Under the pieces are notes generated by a model that was not told the origin of the DNA, ran no database searches, and saw only the letters and a program-made list of their open reading frames with translations. A stretch of DNA of 64,000 nucleotides, from assembly GCA_029821735.1 (NCBI GenBank), contig JALGSU010000004.1, positions 1 to 64,000 on the forward strand, in the 5' to 3' direction. A program made the translations under genes and the position numbers. Shown one piece after another: positions 47,495 through 56,649 of this stretch; position 1 is the first letter of the stretch; each line of letters starts with the position of its first letter. This DNA is from Candidatus Zipacnadia bacterium (GTDB lineage: Bacteria; Armatimonadota; Zipacnadia; Zipacnadales; UBA5352).

Positions 47495-50446
47495 ATGCGC
47501 TGGACACTGGTGGCCATTTCACTGATCGGCATCGTTTCGGGAGCGCTGGCTGTGGAGGACGGGGACGTGCTGTTCTTCGCGCCCTACGAAGACAGCGTCG
47601 ATGCCGTATTGGCCGGTGGGGGAGGCGCCGCTGAGGCGACCGGTACGCCCCGGTTCGATGAGGGCGTGCGTGGCAGGGCAGCGGTGCTGGATGCCGACGC
47701 ATTGCTGAGCTACCTCTTCAAGGACAATGTGGTGCCCACTGAGGGCACTGTGATGATGTGGTTCAAGCCCCAGTGGGCGGCTGATGACGACAAGTTCCAC
47801 AACCTGTTCCGCGCTTCGACCGGCAACGACCGGGGCAAGGCGCTCAATGCGATCATGCTCTACAAATACCCCAGATGGTCTCGGCTGCTGTTGTATACCT
47901 CTGACGGCCAGCTCAATGGACCCCAGAGCGGGCGTTCGATGGCCTACAAAGAGGAGATGGTGTGGGAGCCGGGGACGTGGCACCATGCGGCAGTGACCTG
48001 GAGCGCCACGCTTGAGAATATTGAGTTGAATCTCTACTTCGACGGTGAACGCATCGCGGCTGGCGGGGGGCAGGTGTTTGTGCCCGATGAGGCACCGGTA
48101 AACTTCGAGATCGGTGGGCCGGAGGGCTCTGGGGAGACGTGGGTGGATGACGTGATGGTCCTCGGGCGGCCGCTGATGGCTCCGGAGATCAAGGGCGTCT
48201 ATGACGCGTATGGCAATGAGCAGATCGCTGCCGCCGGTGAGCTGCCGTTCGTGTCCAGTCGCGAACTGGGTCTGAAGCCGTATCTGCTCTTTGGGCGCGA
48301 CCAGTTGGTCGTGCTGGCGGATTACCGTGGCGCGCGGCGTGACCTCGGCGAACAGGCGGGGACGATTCAGGTGGCGACCACACGTGACGATCTGAATGAG
48401 GAGGGCCAGGCGGCGACGGTACCAGCTGGCACCAACCGGATCGCGTTCGACCTCAAGCGGATCGGGCCGGGACCGGTGACGATCGAGGCGACGCTGCGAG
48501 ACGGCGCGGGGACGCTGCTACGAGAGGGCGCGCTCGCGTGGACCGTGCCTGTGACGCCGGAATGGGTCAACAACGATCTGGGGAAGACGGACGAGGTGCC
48601 GGAGCCGTGGACACCGGTAAAGGCCACCGTTGGGAGCGTCGAGGTGTGGGGGCGCACATATAGCTTCGGCGGGTCGCCGCTGCCCGCCCAGGTGGTCAGC
48701 GGTGAACACGAACTGCTGCGAGGGCCTATCGCGATGCGAGTGGACGGCCAGCCGCTGTCTGCGCAGCCAGCGGGGGAGCCCGGTGGCACGGAGCAGGTGG
48801 CGACCCAGGAATGGGCGGGTACGCTCGGGGCGCTAACGGCCAGTGCAACCACACAGGTTGAGTATGACGGCTTCATGAGAGTGGACCTGACGATCACGCC
48901 CGCTGAGGCGACGACGGTTTCCTCGCTGGAGCTGCGTATGCCGATGCGGGCCGATACGGGGACGCTGTATCACCACTGCGATGGCGAGTGGACGAACCAG
49001 TCCGACGCAGGCGCGGTGGGGGAGCAGGGATGGAGCAAGGCGCTGCCCTTCTTGCCCTACGTGTGGCTTGGGAACGAGGAGCGCGGGATGGTGTGGTGGT
49101 GTGAGAGCAACTGGAACTGGCGCAGCACTGACGCCGAGCGTGCCATCGAGATTGTGCGGGTGACCGATGGCACGGACCTGGTGGTGCGCATGATCGATGG
49201 CGAGACCGCTCTGACTGAGCCCATGACCGTGACCTTCGGGTTCATGGCAACGCCGGTCAAGCCTCTGCCGGAGGGCTGGCGTAACTGGAATGCCATGTTC
49301 ATCAGCGCGCTGAACATCGAGAGCTTCGCAGAAGGCGCATACTGGCGGTACGATGGTATGCGCAACATCGGGATGCTGTGGAACAACCACGTGGGCAGCT
49401 TCAGCTACCTGCCTGCCGATCCAGCCGAAATGAAGCGCAAGGTCGGTGTGTTACGCGACGGCGGATGGGACCCGATGGTCTCGTATTACGCAACGAACTG
49501 CACGCAGGTGGGAACGCCCGATTGTCTCCTGGTCGAGGAGGAGATACGACGGGACCCGTATTCCGAGGCGACCATGAGTATCGGCAACTACGGCACCACT
49601 TGTCAGGCGAGCGTGTGGTCCGACATGCTGCTGTGGATCATCGACCAGACTATGGAGCAGACCGGGACCGACGGCGTGTACCTGGACTGCTCGAACCCGC
49701 GCTACTGCAAGAGCGATCAGCATGAATGCGGACATGGCAGGTACCCGCTGCTTGGGACGCGCGAGCTGCAAAAGCGCATCTACAACCTGGTGCGCAGCAA
49801 GCGGGGCGAGGAAGGCTTCGTCTACAGTCACGTCTCCGAGAGCGTGATGATGACGACATATTCGTTCAGCGATTGCGTGCTCAACGGCGAGCAATACAAC
49901 AAGAAGGACCTGGCGACTCTCGACCGGGCCAAGTTCCGCGCGGAGTTTCTGCCCACCAACACTGGAGTGCCGCAGATGCTGCTGCCGACACTGGTGAAGT
50001 TCCAGAAGAAGGGCGAAGAGAAGATGCCGGGGGCGGAGTTCCTGGCCTTCCCGCTGCTGCATGACGTCATCTGCCTGCCGCAGTGGATGCTGGGTGAGTC
50101 CCGGGACCTGCTGCGGGAGATTCGGAAGACGATGGTGGCCTTCGGCGTGGGAGACGCGGAGTTCCTGCCATACTGGAGCAATGCAGAGGAGATTGGCCTG
50201 TCTTCGACTGACGCCGCAGTCAGCGCGTATCTCCGCGCGGATGGGAAGGCGCTGCTGCTCATCGCGCAGGGGGCCGAAGGGCCAATGACGGTGTCGGTTG
50301 GGTTGCGGGGACGGCTGGTGGCGATGACTGATGCGCCAGCGCGTGACGCGGTCAGTGGCGAGGCGATGACATGGCAGGGCGGCAAGCTGCTGTGGTCGCT
50401 GCCGGGGCGAGGCGTGCAACTCGCGATCGTTGAGTTGGCCCAGTAG
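47495..50446 (+). CDS. Exported LamG plus DUF6067/GH123_N-like glycosidase
   Basis: A 983-residue exported protein; AGGAGG lies 8 bases before ATG at 47495 and the signal peptide is MRWTLVAISLIGIVSGALA. Residues 25-240 form one LamG module (TVMMWFKPQWAADDDKFHNL ... WHHAAVTWSATLENIELNLY). Then come an Ig-like region, the block EPWTPVKATVGSVEVWGRTYSFGG, a supersandwich ending FMATPVKPLPEGW, and a barrel with TDGVYLDCSNPRYC (D726, D731), LNGEQYNKKDL, FPLLHDVICLPQWML and AEFLPYWSNAE. It is a paralogue of the split gene at 34290-37656 and of the next gene. Histidines and cysteines cluster after the catalytic-like strand (CKSDQHECGHGRY), unlike in the other two. Substrate unknown; probably a membrane-external enzyme. 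Confidence 0.75.
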   Translation: MRWTLVAISLIGIVSGALAVEDGDVLFFAPYEDSVDAVLAGGGGAAEATGTPRFDEGVRGRAAVLDADALLSYLFKDNVVPTEGTVMMWFKPQWAADDDKFHNLFRASTGNDRGKALNAIMLYKYPRWSRLLLYTSDGQLNGPQSGRSMAYKEEMVWEPGTWHHAAVTWSATLENIELNLYFDGERIAAGGGQVFVPDEAPVNFEIGGPEGSGETWVDDVMVLGRPLMAPEIKGVYDAYGNEQIAAAGELPFVSSRELGLKPYLLFGRDQLVVLADYRGARRDLGEQAGTIQVATTRDDLNEEGQAATVPAGTNRIAFDLKRIGPGPVTIEATLRDGAGTLLREGALAWTVPVTPEWVNNDLGKTDEVPEPWTPVKATVGSVEVWGRTYSFGGSPLPAQVVSGEHELLRGPIAMRVDGQPLSAQPAGEPGGTEQVATQEWAGTLGALTASATTQVEYDGFMRVDLTITPAEATTVSSLELRMPMRADTGTLYHHCDGEWTNQSDAGAVGEQGWSKALPFLPYVWLGNEERGMVWWCESNWNWRSTDAERAIEIVRVTDGTDLVVRMIDGETALTEPMTVTFGFMATPVKPLPEGWRNWNAMFISALNIESFAEGAYWRYDGMRNIGMLWNNHVGSFSYLPADPAEMKRKVGVLRDGGWDPMVSYYATNCTQVGTPDCLLVEEEIRRDPYSEATMSIGNYGTTCQASVWSDMLLWIIDQTMEQTGTDGVYLDCSNPRYCKSDQHECGHGRYPLLGTRELQKRIYNLVRSKRGEEGFVYSHVSESVMMTTYSFSDCVLNGEQYNKKDLATLDRAKFRAEFLPTNTGVPQMLLPTLVKFQKKGEEKMPGAEFLAFPLLHDVICLPQWMLGESRDLLREIRKTMVAFGVGDAEFLPYWSNAEEIGLSSTDAAVSAYLRADGKALLLIAQGAEGPMTVSVGLRGRLVAMTDAPARDAVSGEAMTWQGGKLLWSLPGRGVQLAIVELAQ

Positions 50447-50474
50447 CCAGGACTGACACGAGGAGGTCGTCGAG

Positions 50475-53400
50475 ATGACCCGCGCCCGAGTCGCGTGCGT
50501 GATCGCTTCCGCACTCTTCCTCGCTGGGATCTGCCACGCGCAGGAGCGCTCGCTGCTGTCTATCGGGCGGTGTGAGACGGCACCGGTGATTGACGGTAAC
50601 TTGGGCGCGGACGAATGGGCCTCGGCGACGATCATCGGCGGGGCGGCGCTGACAAACGGGAAGCCTGCGCGGCTGACCTTCCGCGCTGCGATGATGTACG
50701 ATGACGCGGGCATCTACATCCAGGCCGTGAGCGAAATCCCAGACCTGTCGATCTTGCGCGCGAGTGCCACCGAGCGGGATGGTGCGGCCTTCAGCGACGA
50801 CTGCTACGAGATATTCCTCGATCCAGATCCGACGAGGCCCGCGGAGTATTTCCATCTGGTGACCAACTCCATAGACACACACTACGACGGCGTCGGCGCC
50901 AAGGATTCGTCGTGGAATGGCGAGTGGCTGAGCAGTAGTGTGGTGGAAGAGTTGGCGGGCGGCCGGGGATTGTGGACCATCGAGATCGCGGTGCCCTTCG
51001 AGACGCTGGGGGCAGTGGCTCCGGCGGATGGCGACGCGTGGCGATTCAACGTGTGCCGGACGTGGTTCTGGAAGTTCGTCGAGGAGGGGCATGGGCCGGA
51101 ACGGTACATCAGCTTTGCGCCGACGATGAGCGGGTATCACGCGCCGGAGCGATTCGCGGACCTGCGTTTCGTCGGCGACGGCCCGGTGGCAGGGATCGTG
51201 GACGTGCCCTTCGAGGTCGAGCGGGAGGCGACGCTGACCATTCAGGCGCGGGGCGCGACCGAAGCGTTCGCGGTTGAGGTCGTGGCCGATACGAAGCAGG
51301 CAGGGGAGGTCGGTTCGCTTTCGGGTGCGTTGCTGGCTGGTGAGGAGACGGGATTTGAGCTGGACCTGTCGGGCGTGGCGGAGACGAGCGACGTGACGGT
51401 GCAGGTGACTGTGGCCGACCCGGCGAGCGGTGCGGCAGTGTTGCGCCAGACGAGCGCGGTGCGTGTCAGGCCGGCATTCGAGTTGACGTTGACCCCCGCG
51501 TTCTTTGCGCAGAAGCTATTGGCTGATATCGATGTGACGCGGCTGGCGGGAGTGCCCCGCGGAGCGACGGCGCGCCTGCAACTGATCCAGGGCGAGGCGC
51601 TCGCCGAGGCGGCGGTGTCGGCTGAGGAACTGGCCGACGGCCTCGCGGGCACTGAACTGAGTCTTGCGGATGTCGAGGCGGGAGCCTGCACGGTGAGTTG
51701 TCGGCTGCTGCGATCGGACGGGAGTGCGCTGGCTACGCAATTGGGCCGCCTGCGGGTGCCGGAGGCCCCCGAGTGGGTGGGCAACGAGCTCGGCGTGACG
51801 GACGAGGTGCTGGCGCCGTGGACGCCGATCGAGGTGGATGGCGAGCGGGTGTCGTGCTGGGGGCGGACGCATGACCTGAGCGGCTTCGGTCTGCCCCGGT
51901 CCATCCAGGCGGCAGGAGAGGAGCTGCTGGCAGGGCCGATAGGTCTGTCGGCGCGGGTAAACGGCACGCGCGGGCAACTCGGCAACACTGGCGGCGAATG
52001 GACTCGGCGAGATGCCAACCGGGTGGAGTTCACGGGGTTGGGCAGCCTGGCCGGGATGGACTGTCGGATGTCGGCGAGCATTGAGTATGACGGCTTCATC
52101 CACTACGAAGTGACGCTCGATCCGCAGGGCGACGCGATGGTCATCGAGGCGCTCGACCTGGACATCCCGTTCGCGCCCGAGCGGGCCGTGTTCGTCCGGG
52201 GACTGGACCTGTATCACCATAGCTATGGGAAGCACGCGTTCTATGGATACGTCAATGGCGAGATATGGAATATGGGCTGGCCGGACAAGGAATGGCAGTG
52301 GCAGAACGGGCCGCTGTCGGCGGTGTGGATCGGGGACGATGACCGCGGGCTGATGTGGGAGACGAACTCGCTGCAGCATTGGCACAACACGCCGGGGAGC
52401 AAGGTCATTGAGTTCGACCGGCGCGACGATCGGACGAGTCTACTGATTCACGTGATTAATGAGCCGACGACCGTCACCGGTCCGATCTCGTACGACTGGT
52501 TCCTGCAGGCGACTCCGGTGAAACCGTCCTTCGAACGCGATCGGCGAGTGCACGTGTCGTGGCACGGTACCCTCGACGATACGCTCAAGGAGGCAGGCGC
52601 GGATTTCTACAGCGTGTGGTGGGTGACGTGGGGCGACAAGTTCGGATATCTGGACACGACGCTCGAGCGCGAGAAGTACATGGTCGCCAGGGCGCGCGCT
52701 TCTGAGCAGACGGGCATCGGTCTGCTGCCCTACACATCGCAGTGCAGCACGACCTTGGAGGCGCCCGAGGTGGAGCCCTACGCCGTCGAGTGGGAAGCTC
52801 TGCCCGGTGGGAGGCAGGCGCACAAAGGCTACACGATGTTCCGAGTCTGTCCGGGCACGGCGTGGGCAGACCTGCAACTGTGGCTCGTCAACAAAGCGAT
52901 CGACAAGTACGCGATCGGGGGCCTCTACTACGACGTGTCACACGCAGTCGGATGCACCAACGAGTTGCACGGGCATGGCTGGGTCGACGAGAACGGTGTG
53001 CGCCAACCAGAGCACCCGGTGCTGGAACTGCGGGCGATGTACAAGCGGCTATACGCGCTGGTGCATGAGCGGATTGAGGGCGGGCTGATCTTCGCCCACC
53101 AGGCGAGCGTGTTCGAGGGCTATTCGCACCCGTGGACCGATGTCGCGACGTACGGGGAATACTGGCTGGGCATCCACAGCTACGAGCCGCTGACGCTGGA
53201 GCGGATGCGGGCAGAGTACGATGTGCGCCAGTATGGTGTTCCGTATCACTTCTTCCCTGCGCTCAATCAGTGGCGGGCCAAGCCCATCCACCCGATGGAG
53301 GAACTGCTCTCTTTCACGCTGCTGCATGACACGATCCCGACGGACGTGGGCACGGAGAGCGAAGAGATCAAGCAGGTCTGGCGCATCTACCGCGAGTTCG

Positions 53401-53696
53401 ACACGCAGCATGCGCAGTGGGTGCCATACTACCAGGCGGAGGGTTGGGTCAGTGCCGAACCGGAGGCGGTCAAGGTCAGTCTCTACCACCGCGATGGCGA
53501 CAATCTACTGGTGGTCGCCAACCCGTCTTACGAGGACGCGACGGGCACGGTGACAGTGGACCTGCAGCGTCTGGTCGGCGGAGCGACTCCGACGGCTGTG
53601 GACATGCGTAGCGGAGACGCCGTAACCATGCAGGAGGGCAGCTTCAGCATCGAGCTGCCGGCCCGTCGAATGACACTGATCAGAATCAGCCGCTGA
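50475..53696 (+). CDS. Exported CBM9-like plus DUF6067/GH123_N-like glycosidase
   Basis: A 1073-residue exported protein; GAGGAGGTCG precedes ATG at 50475 and the signal peptide is MTRARVACVIASALFLAGICHA. Instead of LamG, residues 25-235 form a CBM9/DOMON-like sugar-binding domain (APVIDGNLGADEWASATI ... CYEIFLDPDPTRPAEYFHL ... WTIEIAVPFETLG). Two Ig-like stretches and the block LAPWTPIEVDGERVSCWGRTHDLSG follow, then a supersandwich ending FLQATPVKPSF. The barrel has IGGLYYDVSHAVGC with D820, TYGEYWLG, LLSFTLLHDTIPT and AQWVPYYQAE. The series is the same as in the 47495 gene, but GEQY has become GEYW and YLD has become YYD. The swap of the binding module while the barrel is kept suggests modular evolution towards different forms of one substrate (inference). 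Confidence 0.75.
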   Translation: MTRARVACVIASALFLAGICHAQERSLLSIGRCETAPVIDGNLGADEWASATIIGGAALTNGKPARLTFRAAMMYDDAGIYIQAVSEIPDLSILRASATERDGAAFSDDCYEIFLDPDPTRPAEYFHLVTNSIDTHYDGVGAKDSSWNGEWLSSSVVEELAGGRGLWTIEIAVPFETLGAVAPADGDAWRFNVCRTWFWKFVEEGHGPERYISFAPTMSGYHAPERFADLRFVGDGPVAGIVDVPFEVEREATLTIQARGATEAFAVEVVADTKQAGEVGSLSGALLAGEETGFELDLSGVAETSDVTVQVTVADPASGAAVLRQTSAVRVRPAFELTLTPAFFAQKLLADIDVTRLAGVPRGATARLQLIQGEALAEAAVSAEELADGLAGTELSLADVEAGACTVSCRLLRSDGSALATQLGRLRVPEAPEWVGNELGVTDEVLAPWTPIEVDGERVSCWGRTHDLSGFGLPRSIQAAGEELLAGPIGLSARVNGTRGQLGNTGGEWTRRDANRVEFTGLGSLAGMDCRMSASIEYDGFIHYEVTLDPQGDAMVIEALDLDIPFAPERAVFVRGLDLYHHSYGKHAFYGYVNGEIWNMGWPDKEWQWQNGPLSAVWIGDDDRGLMWETNSLQHWHNTPGSKVIEFDRRDDRTSLLIHVINEPTTVTGPISYDWFLQATPVKPSFERDRRVHVSWHGTLDDTLKEAGADFYSVWWVTWGDKFGYLDTTLEREKYMVARARASEQTGIGLLPYTSQCSTTLEAPEVEPYAVEWEALPGGRQAHKGYTMFRVCPGTAWADLQLWLVNKAIDKYAIGGLYYDVSHAVGCTNELHGHGWVDENGVRQPEHPVLELRAMYKRLYALVHERIEGGLIFAHQASVFEGYSHPWTDVATYGEYWLGIHSYEPLTLERMRAEYDVRQYGVPYHFFPALNQWRAKPIHPMEELLSFTLLHDTIPTDVGTESEEIKQVWRIYREFDTQHAQWVPYYQAEGWVSAEPEAVKVSLYHRDGDNLLVVANPSYEDATGTVTVDLQRLVGGATPTAVDMRSGDAVTMQEGSFSIELPARRMTLIRISR

Positions 53697-53709
53697 CCAG
53701 GAGGTCCTG

Positions 53710-56637
53710 ATGCGCATCGCTTTCGTCTACCTCACACTTGTCGTGAGCGCCACATGCAGCTTCGCTCAGGAGGAATATCGGGTCATCGCCTTCAAGCCCG
53801 ATCCGGCGTTCGCGCTGGACGGAGACTTGAGCGACTGGGTGGATGTACCCGGCGCGATCATGTACGACAGCGCCGAGCAGGTGCACGTGGGTCCGAGCAA
53901 GTGGAGCGGTCCGGAGGATCTGGGAGGGCGGATCACGCTGGCGTGGCGCAGCGAGGGGCTGTACCTGGGAGCGCACATCACCGACACGCAGCTTTTCCAG
54001 AGCGAGCGCGCCGCGATGATCTACAAGGGCGACCACATCGAGGTCTTCCTGGACGTCACCCCGGACGCGGACCTGGCGCGCACGAACTGGGGCGAAGGCC
54101 AATACCAGTTCGGGATCAGCCCGGGGAACTTCAGGAAGACCGGCGACCCGATCAGCGACGTGGCTGCCGAGGCCTACGGATATCTGCCTCCCGGACTGGA
54201 CGCGGGAGAGGTGCGCGTGGTCTCGACACGCACCGAGGGCGGGTACGATCTCGAAGCGCTGATGCCGTGGAGTACTATGGGGGTTGCGCCGCGCCAAAAC
54301 TTGCCCATCTCCATCGAGGTGGCGCTCTCCGACTGCGATTCTCAGGAGCCCGCGCAGGAGGGTTACATGACCATCGGCACCGAGCGGTGGCGGCATTCCC
54401 GCGAGCGCCTGCAGCCGATGTTGCTGGGAGACGCCGACGGCGCAGCCAGCCCTCCCGCCAGGAAGGTTGTCATCCGTGATGAGATGGACATGGGTCACGG
54501 GGAAACCCAGACGATTGAGTTCGAGGCGCCGGCCGTGCCTGAGGGGAAGGCCGGCTCACTGTTCTTCAGCGGGCGCATCGCATTCGATGTGCCGGCGGGT
54601 TACGCTCCGGCGCTGGAACTGGCCCTGAATGGCCAGCGCATCGAGGGCGCACGTCTGATCAACCGGCCAATGACCTCGACCTACCGGTACGGCAAGACGA
54701 TGAACTTCGTCACTGGCGACGGGCTGATTGCGCTGTGCTACGGTCCGGATTTTGATGCGACGGACGCCCACAGCACCTACGGGCTGGTGGATACACCGCG
54801 CGCGTGCGATTACGAGTTCCTCGTGACTGACCTGCTGGTCGAGGGCACCAACACGCTGGAGATGGTGACCAGGCCAGACAAACGTGACGCGTGGCACTTC
54901 CACTTAGCTGATCTGGCGCTGTTGTTCAAGGCGCCACCACCTCCCGAGGCGGAGAGGCGCCCGGCGCCGACCGGCGACATCCCGTGGATCGCCCCGCGTG
55001 CGGAGTTCAGCAAGCAGTATAACGTTGAGGAGCCCGGGCCCGGGCTTTTGCGGGTGAGCGTTGGCGGTGAGACCTTCGATGTGCAGAGCCGGTTCTCGAC
55101 GCCGGATGGGGAGTGGAAGCAGAGCGGCAACGACTTCTTCGGGCACGAGCGGCGCATCGAAGAGAAGCCGGAGGGCATCACCGTCTTCGACACCTTCACC
55201 AACCTGACCGAGGAGAATCTGCCGCTGATGCAGCGGCATGAGTGTGTGCTGGGTGAGCGGCTGAAGCAGAAGTGGCTGGCTGGGCAATCACCGTATTCGG
55301 ACGATGTGTCGATCTCCCAGCACGCGAACCCAACGACGTTCGGGGTGACGGAGTCGGCGGGTATCGGGCTGATGCCCGAGAACGACGTGTTCCAGGTGCA
55401 TGTGGTCAACTACAGCCTGAGTGGGACGCTGGGGGTGGCGGACAATTCGTTCGTGCTGGGGCCGGGCGCGAGCTACACCGCCGAGTGGACGATCGTGCCG
55501 CTTGCGGGCACCGACTTCTGGGATTTCATTAACGCTGCTCGAAGATTGCGGGACGCGAACTTCACGCTTCCCTACCAGTTCGCATTTCTCAGCGCGCGCG
55601 AGCACGACGAGGACTTCCTGCGCCGATTCATGGAACACAAGACGCCCGATCTGGTGTGCGCGAGCATCGGCTACCCACGCTACAACGGGGTCTACGCGCA
55701 CGGGACGGCCTTCCAGCACGTGGACCACTCGTACTACGTACGCCACAACGCGCGGATCGAGGAGATGTTCCCCGAGGTCAAGACGTCCGTCTACTACCAC
55801 TGCTTCCTTGACGTCATCGACGACGGAGAGACGACTTACGCGGACGCGCGCACGCTGCGACCCGATGGCACGCAGGCGACGTACGGCAGGCCCTATGACA
55901 AGATATTCTTCCCGACACTCGAGAACACGTTTGGGCGGGATACTGCGCGCAACATCGACTACATCTGGGATCAGTGCGCGGCCGACGGGGTCTACTGGGA
56001 GTACCACTATGGCGAACCGTGGGACGGGTGCAGCGGCGACATCGATCCGAGCACACATCAGCTCACGCGACTGCGATCGTCGGTGACGCTCCTCAGCCAG
56101 CTGTGGCGGGTGCGCGAGCTGCAGCGGTGCATGGAGTATGGGCCGTTCATCGCGAACGGTCAGCCACATACGCGGACGATTGCGCGACTGAAGTTCCAGC
56201 GGTTCGTCGAGACCGCGTCGATCAGCAACTGCCTGCGTGCGATTCTGTATTCGCCCATCGCGCTGGGCGATCACATCGCGGAGAAGAACGGTCAGGACGC
56301 TTACCGGTGGATGCTCAAAGCGCTCAACTACGGCTGCGTGTATAACTGGTACAGCGAGAGTGTGGCGACCGGGTACCCGACGCTGGCATCGCACATGTTC
56401 CCGATCACCCCGATGGAGCTGCACGAGGGGTACATCATCGGAGCCGAGCGGATCGTCACCAACAGGAGCGGCAACTTCGGCTGGGGCGATCAGTCCGAGC
56501 ATGAGGTGCACGTGTACGACGAGACGGGTCGCGAGGTGGAAGACTTCAACGCGCCGCTGATCACGAAGGACGGAGCGACGTTCACAGAGCTTCGCATCGC
56601 CGAAGACTGGTCGGCCGCGATCATCCGTAACGAGTGA
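53710..56637 (+). CDS. Exported CBM9-like domain plus unassigned TIM-barrel protein
   Basis: A 975-residue exported protein starting 13 bases after the previous stop (CAGGAGGT upstream; signal peptide MRIAFVYLTLVVSATCSFAQ). Residues 25-245 are a CBM9/DOMON-like domain (FALDGDLSDWVDVPGAIMYD ... ITLAWRSEGLYLGAHITD ... DHIEVFLDVTPDADL). A second beta domain at 255-410 has GKAGSLFFSGRIAFDVPAGY and LLVEGTNTLEMVTRPD, like a rhamnosidase- or PapD-type sandwich. After a supersandwich (FTNLTEENLPLMQRHECVLG), the barrel has YNGVYAHGTAF, VKTSVYYHCFLDVID, and CAADGVYWEYHYGEPWDG with E764 as the catalytic candidate. It lacks the PWTP/CWGR block, so it is not a simple copy of the preceding two genes. Function beyond a probable glycosidase is unknown. 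Confidence 0.7.
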   Translation: MRIAFVYLTLVVSATCSFAQEEYRVIAFKPDPAFALDGDLSDWVDVPGAIMYDSAEQVHVGPSKWSGPEDLGGRITLAWRSEGLYLGAHITDTQLFQSERAAMIYKGDHIEVFLDVTPDADLARTNWGEGQYQFGISPGNFRKTGDPISDVAAEAYGYLPPGLDAGEVRVVSTRTEGGYDLEALMPWSTMGVAPRQNLPISIEVALSDCDSQEPAQEGYMTIGTERWRHSRERLQPMLLGDADGAASPPARKVVIRDEMDMGHGETQTIEFEAPAVPEGKAGSLFFSGRIAFDVPAGYAPALELALNGQRIEGARLINRPMTSTYRYGKTMNFVTGDGLIALCYGPDFDATDAHSTYGLVDTPRACDYEFLVTDLLVEGTNTLEMVTRPDKRDAWHFHLADLALLFKAPPPPEAERRPAPTGDIPWIAPRAEFSKQYNVEEPGPGLLRVSVGGETFDVQSRFSTPDGEWKQSGNDFFGHERRIEEKPEGITVFDTFTNLTEENLPLMQRHECVLGERLKQKWLAGQSPYSDDVSISQHANPTTFGVTESAGIGLMPENDVFQVHVVNYSLSGTLGVADNSFVLGPGASYTAEWTIVPLAGTDFWDFINAARRLRDANFTLPYQFAFLSAREHDEDFLRRFMEHKTPDLVCASIGYPRYNGVYAHGTAFQHVDHSYYVRHNARIEEMFPEVKTSVYYHCFLDVIDDGETTYADARTLRPDGTQATYGRPYDKIFFPTLENTFGRDTARNIDYIWDQCAADGVYWEYHYGEPWDGCSGDIDPSTHQLTRLRSSVTLLSQLWRVRELQRCMEYGPFIANGQPHTRTIARLKFQRFVETASISNCLRAILYSPIALGDHIAEKNGQDAYRWMLKALNYGCVYNWYSESVATGYPTLASHMFPITPMELHEGYIIGAERIVTNRSGNFGWGDQSEHEVHVYDETGREVEDFNAPLITKDGATFTELRIAEDWSAAIIRNE

Positions 56638-56649
56638 AGGAGCCTTGCC

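Noticed and set aside
35449..53696. Naming the three DUF6067-like proteins as GH123 enzymes
   Set aside because: Only the N-terminal block resembles GH123_N. The catalytic Asp-Glu pair of GH123 was not found, so the firm family name is withheld.
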